64,000 nucleotides of DNA from JAZKFT01 sp040386335. Its GTDB lineage: Bacteria > Bacteroidota > Bacteroidia > Chitinophagales > Chitinophagaceae. The first letter of the stretch is position 1. Every line of letters begins with the position of its first letter. Under the pieces are notes generated by a model. It was not told the DNA's origin and made no database searches. It saw only the letters and a program-made list of their open reading frames with translations. This document shows, piece by piece, positions 44,482 to 52,680 of the stretch. The stretch is from NCBI GenBank assembly GCA_040386335.1, contig JAZKFT010000012.1, forward strand, positions 124,001 through 188,000, read 5' to 3'. A program made the position numbers and the translations under genes.

Positions 44482-45573
44482 TTAAAGTTTTACAGTCTTC
44501 CCTGTTTTGGCACTCTTTTTTGCGGCTTCCAAAATTTCCATTACCACCATATTGTTTTCAAGGGAAGAGAGGTCGTAATTTGGAAGTGGTACGATTCTCC
44601 TCACCACAGCGGCGAAAAGCGCAAAGGGGTCGTCGTAAGGAGCTGGCCGCTCTTTTAAAATTTCTTTTCGTTCTGCTTTGTCAGGTGCCAGGCGTACCCG
44701 CATCTCCGAACGGTTGTCGGTAAAAACAGTACCGGTTTCACCATACAATTCCAAGTCTTTCCTGTTGAAGGGCCAGTTCCAGGAGGCCTGAATGATCGCC
44801 TGCATTTTAGGGTATTGAAGAATGATGGTGGCTTCATCGTCAACCAGTGGATAGATGGCAGGTTTTATTTGTTGTGTTACCGCTGTTACAGATTGCGGTT
44901 TTTCTCCTTTGGTAAACCATGTAACCAGGTTGGCGCCATAGCATCCAAAATCGGTAATGGCGCCTCCACCATTTTGAATGGGATCGGTTAGCCAATCGAG
45001 GAATTCTTTATTAACGCCTATTTCTTTTGGGCCCTTATGACCGTCGTGTATCACCAGTTTTCTCAGATCCCCGATGGCACTGTCTTTATGAACGATTTCG
45101 TAGGCTTTATGATTGGTGGCATACCAGGTCGTTTCATAGTTCGTGAGTAGAAAAATATGGTGTTGATCTGCCAGCCGTTTCATTTTTTTTGCATGCTCCA
45201 GGCTTACTGCCAATGGCTTTTCCACCATCACATGAATGCCCTGCGGGGCGCAGGTTTCTACTACTGCCAGGTGTTCGTAAATGGTTCCGAAAGCAGCTAC
45301 TGCCTCGGGCTTAGTCTTTGCTATCATCTCCGCCATGGAGTTAAAGACAATAGCCATGCTGTATCCGTGTTGGGTTGCGTATCGTTGGGCCAATTCCTTG
45401 TTGGGTTCTACGATCCCCACGATTTTAACATCGCCCCGATCAGGCCTGCCCAATAGCCAATGCACATGGGTATGCGTGAGCCCTACGATGCCTATTTTCA
45501 GTGGTTGCTGCTGGGCAATTAATGGGTTTACCAATAGCATTGAAAGGAAGAGTTGCAGGCAATGTTTTTTCAT
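44482..45573 (-). CDS. Exported Gfo/Idh/MocA-family oxidoreductase
   Basis: 363 residues from the ATG at 45573 (MKKHCLQLFLSMLLVNPLIA), a Sec signal. The Rossmann NAD(P) site is LKIGIVGLTHTHVHWLLGRP, and EKP in GIHVMVEKPLAVSLEHAKKM is the conserved catalytic-lysine motif. The C-terminal half is the usual beta-sheet domain (NGGGAITDFGCYGANLVTWF). Exported members carry their cofactor through secretion, and many act on sugars or glycosides. The substrate is unknown. Confidence 0.9.
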   Translation of the reverse strand: MKKHCLQLFLSMLLVNPLIAQQQPLKIGIVGLTHTHVHWLLGRPDRGDVKIVGIVEPNKELAQRYATQHGYSMAIVFNSMAEMIAKTKPEAVAAFGTIYEHLAVVETCAPQGIHVMVEKPLAVSLEHAKKMKRLADQHHIFLLTNYETTWYATNHKAYEIVHKDSAIGDLRKLVIHDGHKGPKEIGVNKEFLDWLTDPIQNGGGAITDFGCYGANLVTWFTKGEKPQSVTAVTQQIKPAIYPLVDDEATIILQYPKMQAIIQASWNWPFNRKDLELYGETGTVFTDNRSEMRVRLAPDKAERKEILKERPAPYDDPFALFAAVVRRIVPLPNYDLSSLENNMVVMEILEAAKKSAKTGKTVKL

Positions 45574-45590
45574 GAGCGAATTGGTTTTGC

Positions 45591-45622
45591 CAAAGGTAGC
45601 AGGCAAATGTGCAAGATGCAAT
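45591..45622 (-). promoter_or_regulatory. Candidate promoter of the oxidoreductase gene
   Basis: Minus strand: TACCTTTG (plus-strand 45591-45598) is a perfect TAnnTTTG -7 box, with ATTG 20 nt upstream (45619-45622) as -33 element. The -7 box begins 18 bp before the ATG at 45573, so the leader would be very short. Confidence 0.5.
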
Positions 45623-45641
45623 GGGCAAGGGGGCACGCCGT

Positions 45642-45667
45642 AGGGGTTGACCTATGTGTCAACCCCT
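45642..45667 (+). repeat. Hairpin AGGGGTTGAC-CTATGT-GTCAACCCCT
   Basis: A perfect 10-bp stem around the loop CTATGT. It forms a pair with the inverted relative at 45724 that has a different stem but nearly the same loop. Not followed by a T-run. Confidence 0.8.
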
Positions 45668-45723
45668 GAATTGGGGAAATCCTGCGTTGTTTGCAATAAA
45701 TTTTTGGCATCATCACATTCATG

Positions 45724-45743
45724 GGCGGACACGTAGGTCCGCC
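45724..45743 (-). repeat. Hairpin GGCGGAC-CTACGT-GTCCGCC (minus strand)
   Basis: Perfect 7-bp stem; on the minus strand the loop reads CTACGT, one base from the CTATGT loop at 45652-45657. The two hairpins are inverted to each other, 56 bp apart, between the oxidoreductase and the following lipoprotein gene. Confidence 0.8.
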
Positions 45744-45761
45744 TTTACATCCGACCCTGTA

Positions 45762-46367
45762 TCAAAACTTTAATCCGCGGAATTCATGTTTGATCCTGAA
45801 TTTTCCGGTGATGGTATGGTCGGTGTCTTTTGGGTCGGTGTGCGATTTTTCGCCGTAGGTTTTTACGTTGATGGTGCCGGTGATGAATCTGCCGTCATCG
45901 CCCGCTAATTCGCTATTGGTAATAACGATCGCATTCGGAGTAGGCACACTCATTTCCGGGTAGATGGTATTAAAACTGTTAGTAGTGTAATTTTTTTCAG
46001 GATAGTTCTGCAGCGAAACGCTTCCCTGCGTGATGTTCATGGCGAAATCAGGCGAACCATTGGGTGTGGTAGATGGCCCGGCTACATTGTGCGGGATGAT
46101 CAGCATCAGCGTTGGGCTTCCATCTTTACCGGCAAAAATTTTAAAGGTGGTGTCCTTGCTGGTGGCATCGTAAGTGGAGGAAATGTCCTCTGCTGCTACA
46201 TGCATTTCCTTTCCATCAACGGTAAAGTCAAAATACAGCTCATCATTTTTGGGGCTGGTAGTTTCCGCTGAAGTTGTAGCGGTTGTTTTATTGTCGGTGG
46301 TTGCGCTGTTACAACCAAAAAGAACTACGGCAGCCAGTGCCATTGTAATCGTTATACCCTTTCTCAT
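45762..46367 (-). CDS. Hypothetical lipoprotein
   Basis: 201 residues from the ATG at 46367 (MRKGITITMALAAVVLFGC, lipobox LFGC). A Thr/Ser-rich linker (NKTTATTSAETTSPKN) leads into a beta-rich domain (DELYFDFTVDGKEMHVAAED, ITGTINVKTYGEKSH, HTITGKFRIKHEF). This is a typical Bacteroidota surface or periplasmic beta-sandwich with no known ligand. Confidence 0.7.
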   Translation of the reverse strand: MRKGITITMALAAVVLFGCNSATTDNKTTATTSAETTSPKNDELYFDFTVDGKEMHVAAEDISSTYDATSKDTTFKIFAGKDGSPTLMLIIPHNVAGPSTTPNGSPDFAMNITQGSVSLQNYPEKNYTTNSFNTIYPEMSVPTPNAIVITNSELAGDDGRFITGTINVKTYGEKSHTDPKDTDHTITGKFRIKHEFRGLKF

Positions 46368-46552
46368 TTTTTTAGATTTTATGGGAAGGAAGGTAGCCGC
46401 ACAAAGAATTGAAATACAACACATCTTAGCCATTGGCTTATTTCTTTGAGAGACTGGTATTTATCTGGAGTTTTGTGGATTAGGCCGGGTGGTTCATCGA
46501 TTTTGGAATTCTGTTGATGTTGTGCCATTGCTGCCTGAACTCTACTTGGTTT

Positions 46553-48187
46553 TTAAGGCGTATATTCATAATAAACCGTTACAGCTGCAGTCGCTCCGCA
46601 ATTACAATCCTTTAACCCATCTTTATTTATTTTTTCCAGCTTCTCATCAATCGCTTTTAAAGAGTTGATATTCTTCGAAGTATCCGTAGAAAAATCCAGC
46701 CCGGGCTGTTGTATTTTGCTGACCTCGATCTCAAAATTTCTTTTGGTCATCGCCCGCATACCGAGGGTAATGGTTTGATTGGTCTGGGTATTGAACCATT
46801 GCTTTGCAAAATAAAACTGGCCTTTTTCTTCACCCATGGCAAATACCAGGGCTTGTACATTTTGGGGCAGAGGCATGGTGCCATCGGCGTATTTAAAACC
46901 GATCTCTTTGCTGCTTTCAAGATAGCCGCCTTCGGCAAAAACCTTAAATTGAGGAATGGCTAGAAATACCTGGAATTTTTTTTCATAATTGCCTTGCAGC
47001 CTCACTATCAGTGTGCTTTCGGCTACATTATTTCTTTCGTTTAAAAGAATATCAATATTGAACCAGCCAGTTTCTTTAATGGTGATTTTGTAGTAATCGG
47101 CATTTTTTGAAATCGATTTTACCTCCTGTTTGAAATTTGGCAGTGGTAGTGGCGGTGGGTTATTATTCGGAGTATCTGGTATTACGGTCACCCACTTGTC
47201 ATTAGTTTTAACCAGCCTCTGTCTCTCCGTTTCCAGCTGCTCCAATTCAGATCTGTAAATATCACAGGAGTCACAATTATTAGCGTATTTATCAACCGAC
47301 AAACCAAGGCGTTCTGATTCATCATCAATGTATTTATACAACGCATCCAAATCGGCATCGGTTAGATTTGGGAATAACGTCATTGCAGTCTTATTCCATT
47401 TGTTGAAGACACAACATGCATAGATATCAATTACGAAATAAAACTGTTGTAAATATTTTTGATTATTTCTGGTGTAGTCGTATAAGCGGTTGTGTGTAGC
47501 AAATGAATTAGATGAGTCCAATGTAACGACCTGTTTTTTCTTAAATGAATCATGTGATATAGGTATATTTCTGTCCAGGTGCGAATGTCCCATTCCCCAT
47601 CTTTTGCTCCACCTTTCTCTAACTCCCGCCAATGCAGGCCCGGTAAGGTCTTTGTCCACCTTATGACAGGATGCACAAAGATTCTCAAACAACGCTTTCC
47701 CATCGATCCCCGCCATTTTTGCGGGAGCCATGGCAAGCGGCTGTGGATCTTCCCAGTTAATCGCTCCATCGGTCATATCACCTTTGAAAAGCTGCATCCC
47801 ATCAAGCGCTGTTTGGGTCGGCACTTCTATCCCGATGGGCTTATTGATCGCCAGGTTTTCTTTGGTGTTGAAATAGAACATACCTGCACTGCTCAGCATT
47901 TTTCCATCACTCATGGTAAATAAGCCCGCTTGTAACATACTTTCAAAATCCAGTGCCTCCTTAAAATCGATATTTACCTTTTCGGTACCGCTAAAAGTTC
48001 CCGGTTCAATATGGATCCGGATGCCCGATTGGGAAAGCAGTACCGTATCTGTTGCCGGGTCGATGGTGAAGCCCTGGCTGGTCAATTTGGAGGTCTTCAA
48101 ATATTCTTGGGCGAAAGAAGTTGTTTTGGTTTTACAGGCATCAACTACAAAGAGGGAAAGAAAAATGAGGATAGGGTAACGGGTCAT
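46553..48187 (-). CDS. Lipoprotein with a c-type haem site between beta-domains
   Basis: 544 residues from the ATG at 48187 (MTRYPILIFLSLFVVDAC). An N-terminal beta-sandwich (IHIEPGTFSGTEKVNIDFKE) is followed by a cytochrome c part: CASCH in ALFENLCASCHKVDKDLTGP, then about 110 residues later AMTLFPNLTDADLDALYKYI, the usual end of class I cytochromes with the Met ligand. The stretch between is unusually long and Cys-containing. A C-terminal beta-domain and coiled segment follow (IDEKLEKINKDGLKDC). It is probably an envelope electron carrier or haem-dependent sensor. Divergent from the tricorn-type protease. Confidence 0.8.
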   Translation of the reverse strand: MTRYPILIFLSLFVVDACKTKTTSFAQEYLKTSKLTSQGFTIDPATDTVLLSQSGIRIHIEPGTFSGTEKVNIDFKEALDFESMLQAGLFTMSDGKMLSSAGMFYFNTKENLAINKPIGIEVPTQTALDGMQLFKGDMTDGAINWEDPQPLAMAPAKMAGIDGKALFENLCASCHKVDKDLTGPALAGVRERWSKRWGMGHSHLDRNIPISHDSFKKKQVVTLDSSNSFATHNRLYDYTRNNQKYLQQFYFVIDIYACCVFNKWNKTAMTLFPNLTDADLDALYKYIDDESERLGLSVDKYANNCDSCDIYRSELEQLETERQRLVKTNDKWVTVIPDTPNNNPPPLPLPNFKQEVKSISKNADYYKITIKETGWFNIDILLNERNNVAESTLIVRLQGNYEKKFQVFLAIPQFKVFAEGGYLESSKEIGFKYADGTMPLPQNVQALVFAMGEEKGQFYFAKQWFNTQTNQTITLGMRAMTKRNFEIEVSKIQQPGLDFSTDTSKNINSLKAIDEKLEKINKDGLKDCNCGATAAVTVYYEYTP

Positions 48188-48386
48188 GTTTTGGAGATTT
48201 GAAAGAAAGATAGGGCCTAAACTGATTCCACTTGTATACGGACTCCACATCAAGGACACTTTAAAATCCTCATTCCACCACTCATCAATTAAAAAAACTG
48301 CCCACCATTTTTTATTTATTTTGCCAAACTGCGGAGTTGATAACGTGGCTTCGCAGTCCAAATCATAAACAAAAATGAACCCAAAC

Positions 48387-51300
48387 ATGAGGAAGTTAGT
48401 GCTATCTTCTTTCGCGGCTTTTATGGCCGTATCGGCATACAGTCAGCCACCCCTGGTGCTCCGCCAACCAACTATAAACAACGATGGCTCTGTCGTTGCT
48501 TTTTCTTTCCAGGGTGATATCTGGACGGTGCCAGCCATGGGCGGTAAAGCCACAAGACTCACGATTCATGAGGCTTATGAGGCTAACCCGGTGTTTAGTC
48601 CCGATGGAAAACAGATCGCCTTTTCAGGTGCCAGGTTTGGTAATAACGATGTTTTTGTAATGCCCACGGGCGGCGGTTTGCCCAAGCGATTGACTTACCA
48701 CTCGGCAGCCGATAATATTTCCAGCTGGACCCAGGCCGATAAAATCCTGTTTTCTACCAACAGGGAGTTTAAACAGATTGAAAGACCCTCCGAGGTATTT
48801 ACCATTAGCCCAAAAGAGGGCACGGAAAGCCGCATATTGGATGCTGTTTGCTTTGATCCTGTATTATCTCCCGACGGCAGGTTCCTTGCATTTACCCGGG
48901 GCGATATTAACCCTGTGGCACGGCAGGCATATAAAGGCAGCAGCGACAGGGATATCTGGATATACGACACCAAAAACAAAACATACACGCAGCTACCCGG
49001 TTTCGAAACCAACGATATTTTGCCACAATGGGGCGGCAATAATTCCCTTTATTTTTTAAGCAGTAATGATGGTGCGTATAACCTGTACCGTTTAAAAATA
49101 GATGGGAACGGCAAGGCTACGAACGCCCCCGAAAAAATGACTGATTATAAAGATGAGTCCATCCGGTTCTACAGTCTTTCTGCCGATGGGAGTTCTATCG
49201 TGTTTGAAAAAGACATGAACCTCTATACCATGAAAACCGGGGGCAGTGCTAAAAAACTGGATGTTCAGATCAGCGCCGACGATCGCCTTGATGCAACAGA
49301 ACAAAAAACACTGACTACGGGAGCCAGCGAATATGCCGTTTCCCCCAATGGGAAATTCATCGCTTTTACCAATCGTGGCGAAGTGTTTATTAAGGAGGCG
49401 GATAAGGAAAAGTCGAGGAGTATCAATGTGTCGAACCATTCATACCGCGACGTGGAGCCTGCATGGCTCAACGATTCTACCCTGTTATTTTGCAGCGACC
49501 GGGCCAATGGGAATTTTGATATCTATCTCTACCGCTCATCGGACACCACTGAACGCAGCATGTACAAAAGCCTTAAACATGAACTGACCCCGCTAACGAA
49601 AACTGATGGTGACGAAACCTCGCCGGTCGTGTCGCCAGATGGTAAAAAAATAGCCTATGTTAGGGGCCGCGGGACCTTCGTGGTAAGTGATATCAGTGCC
49701 GATGGGAAATTGTCCAATGAAAAAATACTAAGCAATAGCTGGAATAGCCCGAACGGGATCACATGGAGCCCTGACAGTAAATGGCTGGCTTTTTCTACGA
49801 ACGACCTGTATTTCAACGATGAAATTTATATACAGGCAGCCGATAACAACAGTAAAGCTGTAAATGTGAGCATGCACCCGCGCACCGAACGCAGCCCTTT
49901 CTGGAGTGCTGACGGAAGTAAACTCGGCTTCCTCTCCGAACGCAGCAGCGGCCGCAGTGTGGATGTCTATTTTGTTTGGTTGAAAAAAGAGGATTGGGAA
50001 AAAGAAACACAGGACTGGCTGGAACGTGATGCCCCTGCGCCTGCTGCTGCAGATGCAAAACCCGGTGCTGAAAAAAAGGCACCCAAGCCAATAAAAATTG
50101 ACTTTGACAAAATTTATGAAAGAACCGTTCAGGTCACCAGTTTCCCGGGAGATGAAAGTGACCTGGTGATTTCGAAGGATGGCGAAACATTTTACTATAC
50201 CACCGTTAGCAGCAATGCTAAAGGCCGTGACCTGTACAGCATTAAATGGGATGGAAAGGACCTGAAAGAAATTACAAAAGGTGGCACCAATCCAGGCAAT
50301 GTGACCATGGATAAAGATGGTAAATATTTGTACTATACTAAAACAGGTGCATTGGGGAGAATTGATTTAAAAACCAGTTTACCCGAGCCCTTGCCCTATG
50401 TAGCCAAAATGAAAGTGGACTACACCGCAGAACGTACACAAGTATACGAAGAAGCATGGCGCACCATCAGAGACGGATACTATGACCCGCAATTTCACGG
50501 CAACGACTGGAAAAAGCTTCACGACAAGTACAAGGAGCGTACCGTGAGTGCCAGTACCAGCAACGATTTTAGCTACATGTTTAACTTGCTGTTGGGCGAA
50601 CTAAACAGCAGTCATATGGGTCTTACCGCACCCGAAAGAACCGAGACACAAAAAGACGCCACCGCCTTATTCGGAGGAGAATTGGTTCCAGTACCGGGCG
50701 GCATGAAGGTGGCACATATAATTCCTGGTTCACCCATAGATAAAGCAGGCAGCAAGCTGAACGAGGGTGATATTATTACAGCTGTAAATGGTGTGCCTGT
50801 AAATGAAAATGAGAATTTTTACGAACAGCTAAATGGCCTGGCAGGGGAAAAAACACTGCTGAATGTAAAAGCTGCTGATGGAAAGCAAAGAGAAGTAGTG
50901 GTTCGACCGGCTGCTACCATCGCAAACAGAATTTACGATGAATGGGTGGAAGGACGCAAAAAACTGGTGGATAAGTATTCCAATGGCAGATTGGGCTATA
51001 TCCATATTAAGAGCATGGATTTTGCCAGTTTTGAAGTGGTGGAAAGGGAATTTGCTGCAGCAGGTTTTGGTAAAGATGGCCTTGTGATTGATGTGCGTTA
51101 TAATGGCGGGGGTTCTACCGCGGATTACCTGATGGCGATTCTGAATTACAAGCAACATGCCTACACCATTCCACGTGGCGCCAGCGAAGACCTGGAAAAA
51201 GACAAGAAAAAATTCAGGGATTATTACCCGATAGGAGAGCGTTTGGTGTATGCCGCATGGACAAAACCTTCGATTGCGCTATGTAACGAAGGAAGTTACA

Positions 51301-51596
51301 GCAATGCAGAGATCTTTTCTCATGCATACAAGCACCTGGGTATTGGCAAACTGGTAGGGGTGCCCACCAATGGGTCTGTTATTTCTACGGGGGGGAAAGT
51401 ATTATTGGATGGATCTACAGTCCGGCTCCCCTTGCGTGGCTGGTTTGTAAAAGCCACTGATAAAAACGAAGAACTCGGCCCGGCGGTTCCCGATATTATC
51501 GTTGAAAACCAGCCTGACTGGATCGCCAAAGGAACAGATGAACAACTAAAAAGAGCGACGGAAGAACTAATGAAAGAAATTGCTGCTAAAAAATAA
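48387..51596 (+). CDS. Tricorn-type S41 protease with beta-propeller and PDZ domain
   Basis: 1069 residues from the ATG at 48387 (MRKLVLSSFAAFMAVSAYSQ), a signal peptide, so periplasmic unlike the archaeal enzyme. Order: a first propeller of PD40 repeats (NPVFSPDGKQIAFSGARFGN, DPVLSPDGRFLAFTRGDINP), a second propeller (ETSPVVSPDGKKIAYVRGRG), a helical tricorn C1 core, a PDZ (GSPIDKAGSKLNEGDIITAV), and the S41 catalytic domain with VIDVRYNGGGSTADYL and the nucleophile serine in CNEGSYSNAEIF. It degrades peptides; the substrates are unknown. A strong terminator follows. Confidence 0.94.
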   Translation: MRKLVLSSFAAFMAVSAYSQPPLVLRQPTINNDGSVVAFSFQGDIWTVPAMGGKATRLTIHEAYEANPVFSPDGKQIAFSGARFGNNDVFVMPTGGGLPKRLTYHSAADNISSWTQADKILFSTNREFKQIERPSEVFTISPKEGTESRILDAVCFDPVLSPDGRFLAFTRGDINPVARQAYKGSSDRDIWIYDTKNKTYTQLPGFETNDILPQWGGNNSLYFLSSNDGAYNLYRLKIDGNGKATNAPEKMTDYKDESIRFYSLSADGSSIVFEKDMNLYTMKTGGSAKKLDVQISADDRLDATEQKTLTTGASEYAVSPNGKFIAFTNRGEVFIKEADKEKSRSINVSNHSYRDVEPAWLNDSTLLFCSDRANGNFDIYLYRSSDTTERSMYKSLKHELTPLTKTDGDETSPVVSPDGKKIAYVRGRGTFVVSDISADGKLSNEKILSNSWNSPNGITWSPDSKWLAFSTNDLYFNDEIYIQAADNNSKAVNVSMHPRTERSPFWSADGSKLGFLSERSSGRSVDVYFVWLKKEDWEKETQDWLERDAPAPAAADAKPGAEKKAPKPIKIDFDKIYERTVQVTSFPGDESDLVISKDGETFYYTTVSSNAKGRDLYSIKWDGKDLKEITKGGTNPGNVTMDKDGKYLYYTKTGALGRIDLKTSLPEPLPYVAKMKVDYTAERTQVYEEAWRTIRDGYYDPQFHGNDWKKLHDKYKERTVSASTSNDFSYMFNLLLGELNSSHMGLTAPERTETQKDATALFGGELVPVPGGMKVAHIIPGSPIDKAGSKLNEGDIITAVNGVPVNENENFYEQLNGLAGEKTLLNVKAADGKQREVVVRPAATIANRIYDEWVEGRKKLVDKYSNGRLGYIHIKSMDFASFEVVEREFAAAGFGKDGLVIDVRYNGGGSTADYLMAILNYKQHAYTIPRGASEDLEKDKKKFRDYYPIGERLVYAAWTKPSIALCNEGSYSNAEIFSHAYKHLGIGKLVGVPTNGSVISTGGKVLLDGSTVRLPLRGWFVKATDKNEELGPAVPDIIVENQPDWIAKGTDEQLKRATEELMKEIAAKK

Positions 51597-51610
51597 AAAT
51601 CAATGGCAGT

Positions 51611-51653
51611 AAAAAATAAACCCGGACAAAATTCATGTCCGGGTTTATTTTTT
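51611..51653. terminator. Bidirectional rho-independent terminator
   Basis: AAAAAATAAACCCGGACA and TGTCCGGGTTTATTTTTT are perfect 18-bp complements around a 7-nt loop. A-rich and T-rich flanks make it work on both strands, ending the protease gene (plus) and the small gene whose stop is at 51691 (minus). Confidence 0.92.
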
Positions 51654-51690
51654 AAAAGGGGATTTGCCTTACCACAACATCAAGTGTCTG

Positions 51691-52071
51691 TTAAGCCGTA
51701 ACTTTTTCACTTTCAAAAATCTGCTGTTCATCCCTGTCCTGTACCGGTATTTTGCGAATGAAGTTATCATAGCCATCATCATCATGATTGCTATACACAC
51801 CATACGCGTCAATGGTGTACCCGATCAAACCGTCTTTGGCTTCGATGATATACAGCACGGTGGAATCGGATGGATCGGATTCGCTTTCAAAACGAAAGGT
51901 TTTAATAATGGAAAGCTCATCTGGCTGATAGCACTTTCCATTAGTACCTTCAAAGGCACCGTCTTTCATTTTGAATTCATTGTCCTGCCTCTTTATACGC
52001 AGCTTTTCGATAATCTGGCTTAAAGTTGACATTTGTGTCGGACGTTCCATAATGGTATTTTCCATGATCAT
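51691..52071 (-). CDS. Conserved small protein of unknown function
   Basis: 126 residues if started at the ATG at 52071; ATGs at 52065 and 52032 (MSTLSQIIEKLRIKRQDNEF) are alternatives, the last being nearest the conserved part. Conserved blocks are PDELSIIKTFRFESESDPSD, LYIIEAKDGLIGYTIDAYGV and YDNFIRKIPVQDRDEQ. Homologues in Bacteroidota are sometimes labelled phosphoribosylpyrophosphate synthetase, but it is far too short and lacks the PRPP motif. Function unknown. Confidence 0.75.
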   Translation of the reverse strand: MIMENTIMERPTQMSTLSQIIEKLRIKRQDNEFKMKDGAFEGTNGKCYQPDELSIIKTFRFESESDPSDSTVLYIIEAKDGLIGYTIDAYGVYSNHDDDGYDNFIRKIPVQDRDEQQIFESEKVTA

Positions 52072-52351
52072 TTGTTTTTTTGGTTCAGCCCTATTTGCCC
52101 AAATCACGTGCCAGAAAACGCCTTTTTCTGTTAATGAATTGTGATGCGGGTCTTGCCATCCCTATTTCAGGCCATTTCCCGGGAGACAAGCAAACCTTGA
52201 TGTATATGTAGAAAATATTCCCCAGCTTGAGCCTGCGTGATGCTCAAATTTTAATGTACCCCGCCACCAGAGCACAGGTAGATGACTGGCATCCTGCCTG
52301 TTCAATGTCGGAAAATATTAATGTGTACAACTTATTTTTATTTTTATTTTT
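52072..52351. other. Gap without a recognisable gene
   Basis: This stretch lies between the start of the small minus-strand gene and the sulfatase operon promoter. A weak inverted repeat TTGAGC-N9-GCTCAA lies near 52227. No supported reading frame or RNA was seen. Confidence 0.6.
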
Positions 52352-52401
52352 TTTGGTAGTTTGTAAAATGCACCTACATTTGTCTACCAAATTAGTAGAC
52401 A
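52352..52401 (+). promoter_or_regulatory. Promoter and overlapping palindromic operator of the sulfatase operon
   Basis: TTTG (52352-52355), exactly 19 nt, then TACATTTG (52375-52382): a perfect match to the Bacteroidota sigma-factor consensus TTTG-N19-TAnnTTTG. The start of transcription is expected near 52389. Overlapping it is a perfect inverted repeat, TGTCTAC-CAAATTA-GTAGACA (52381-52401). It covers the end of the -7 box and the start site, a position suited to repression. The core ACCAAATTAGT is of a type bound by Rrf2-family regulators such as the cysteine regulator CymR, but this assignment is inference. Confidence 0.8.
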
Positions 52402-52481
52402 TTTAACGATGCTACTTATTACAGCGATAACTGTTAACCACCAACAGTGTTCCTGATCACAATTAAATTAAAGAAACCGAC

Positions 52482-52577
52482 ATGAAACCGTCTGTTGAAA
52501 ATCTGTTCCCAGGGGAACTGGTGGCATTAATGTACATGCAATTTTCCTCCAATTATTCCTGTTGCTGTTGTTGCTGA
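52482..52577 (+). CDS. Poly-cysteine leader peptide (31 aa, ends in five Cys)
   Basis: ATG at 52482, stop TGA at 52575-52577. The peptide begins MKPSVENLFPGELVALM and ends FSSNYSCCCCC. The five terminal Cys codons (TGT TGC TGT TGT TGC, 52560-52574) immediately precede the stop. It is the first reading frame behind the operon promoter and about 310 nt before susC. Such a run of one amino acid at the end of a short leader frame is the hallmark of an attenuator peptide, as in the his, trp and leu leaders. Here the sensed amino acid would be cysteine, fitting the sulfatase genes downstream. GCTGT (52564-52568) can pair with ACAGC (52577-52581), forming a small hairpin over the Cys codons. Confidence 0.8.
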   Translation: MKPSVENLFPGELVALMYMQFSSNYSCCCCC

Positions 52578-52602
52578 CAGCGTAAATCTTCTTGTATCTA
52601 TT

Positions 52603-52655
52603 CAGCCCGTTGCCTTCGTTGTAAAAACGTCATGCTTAATGTAGCTGCCGGGCTG
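52603..52655 (+). promoter_or_regulatory. Leader hairpin after the poly-Cys frame
   Basis: CAGCCCG (52603-52609) is exactly complementary to CGGGCTG (52649-52655), enclosing a 39-nt loop that contains a smaller CGTT/AACG stem. It starts 25 nt after the leader stop codon and would be affected by a ribosome stalled on the Cys codons. Confidence 0.5.
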
Positions 52656-52680
52656 GCTTATAAAATTAATTAGCTGTCTG

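Noticed and set aside
51691..52071. Phosphoribosylpyrophosphate synthetase
   Set aside because: About 126 residues without a PRPP-binding motif; the name is a database label that the sequence does not support.
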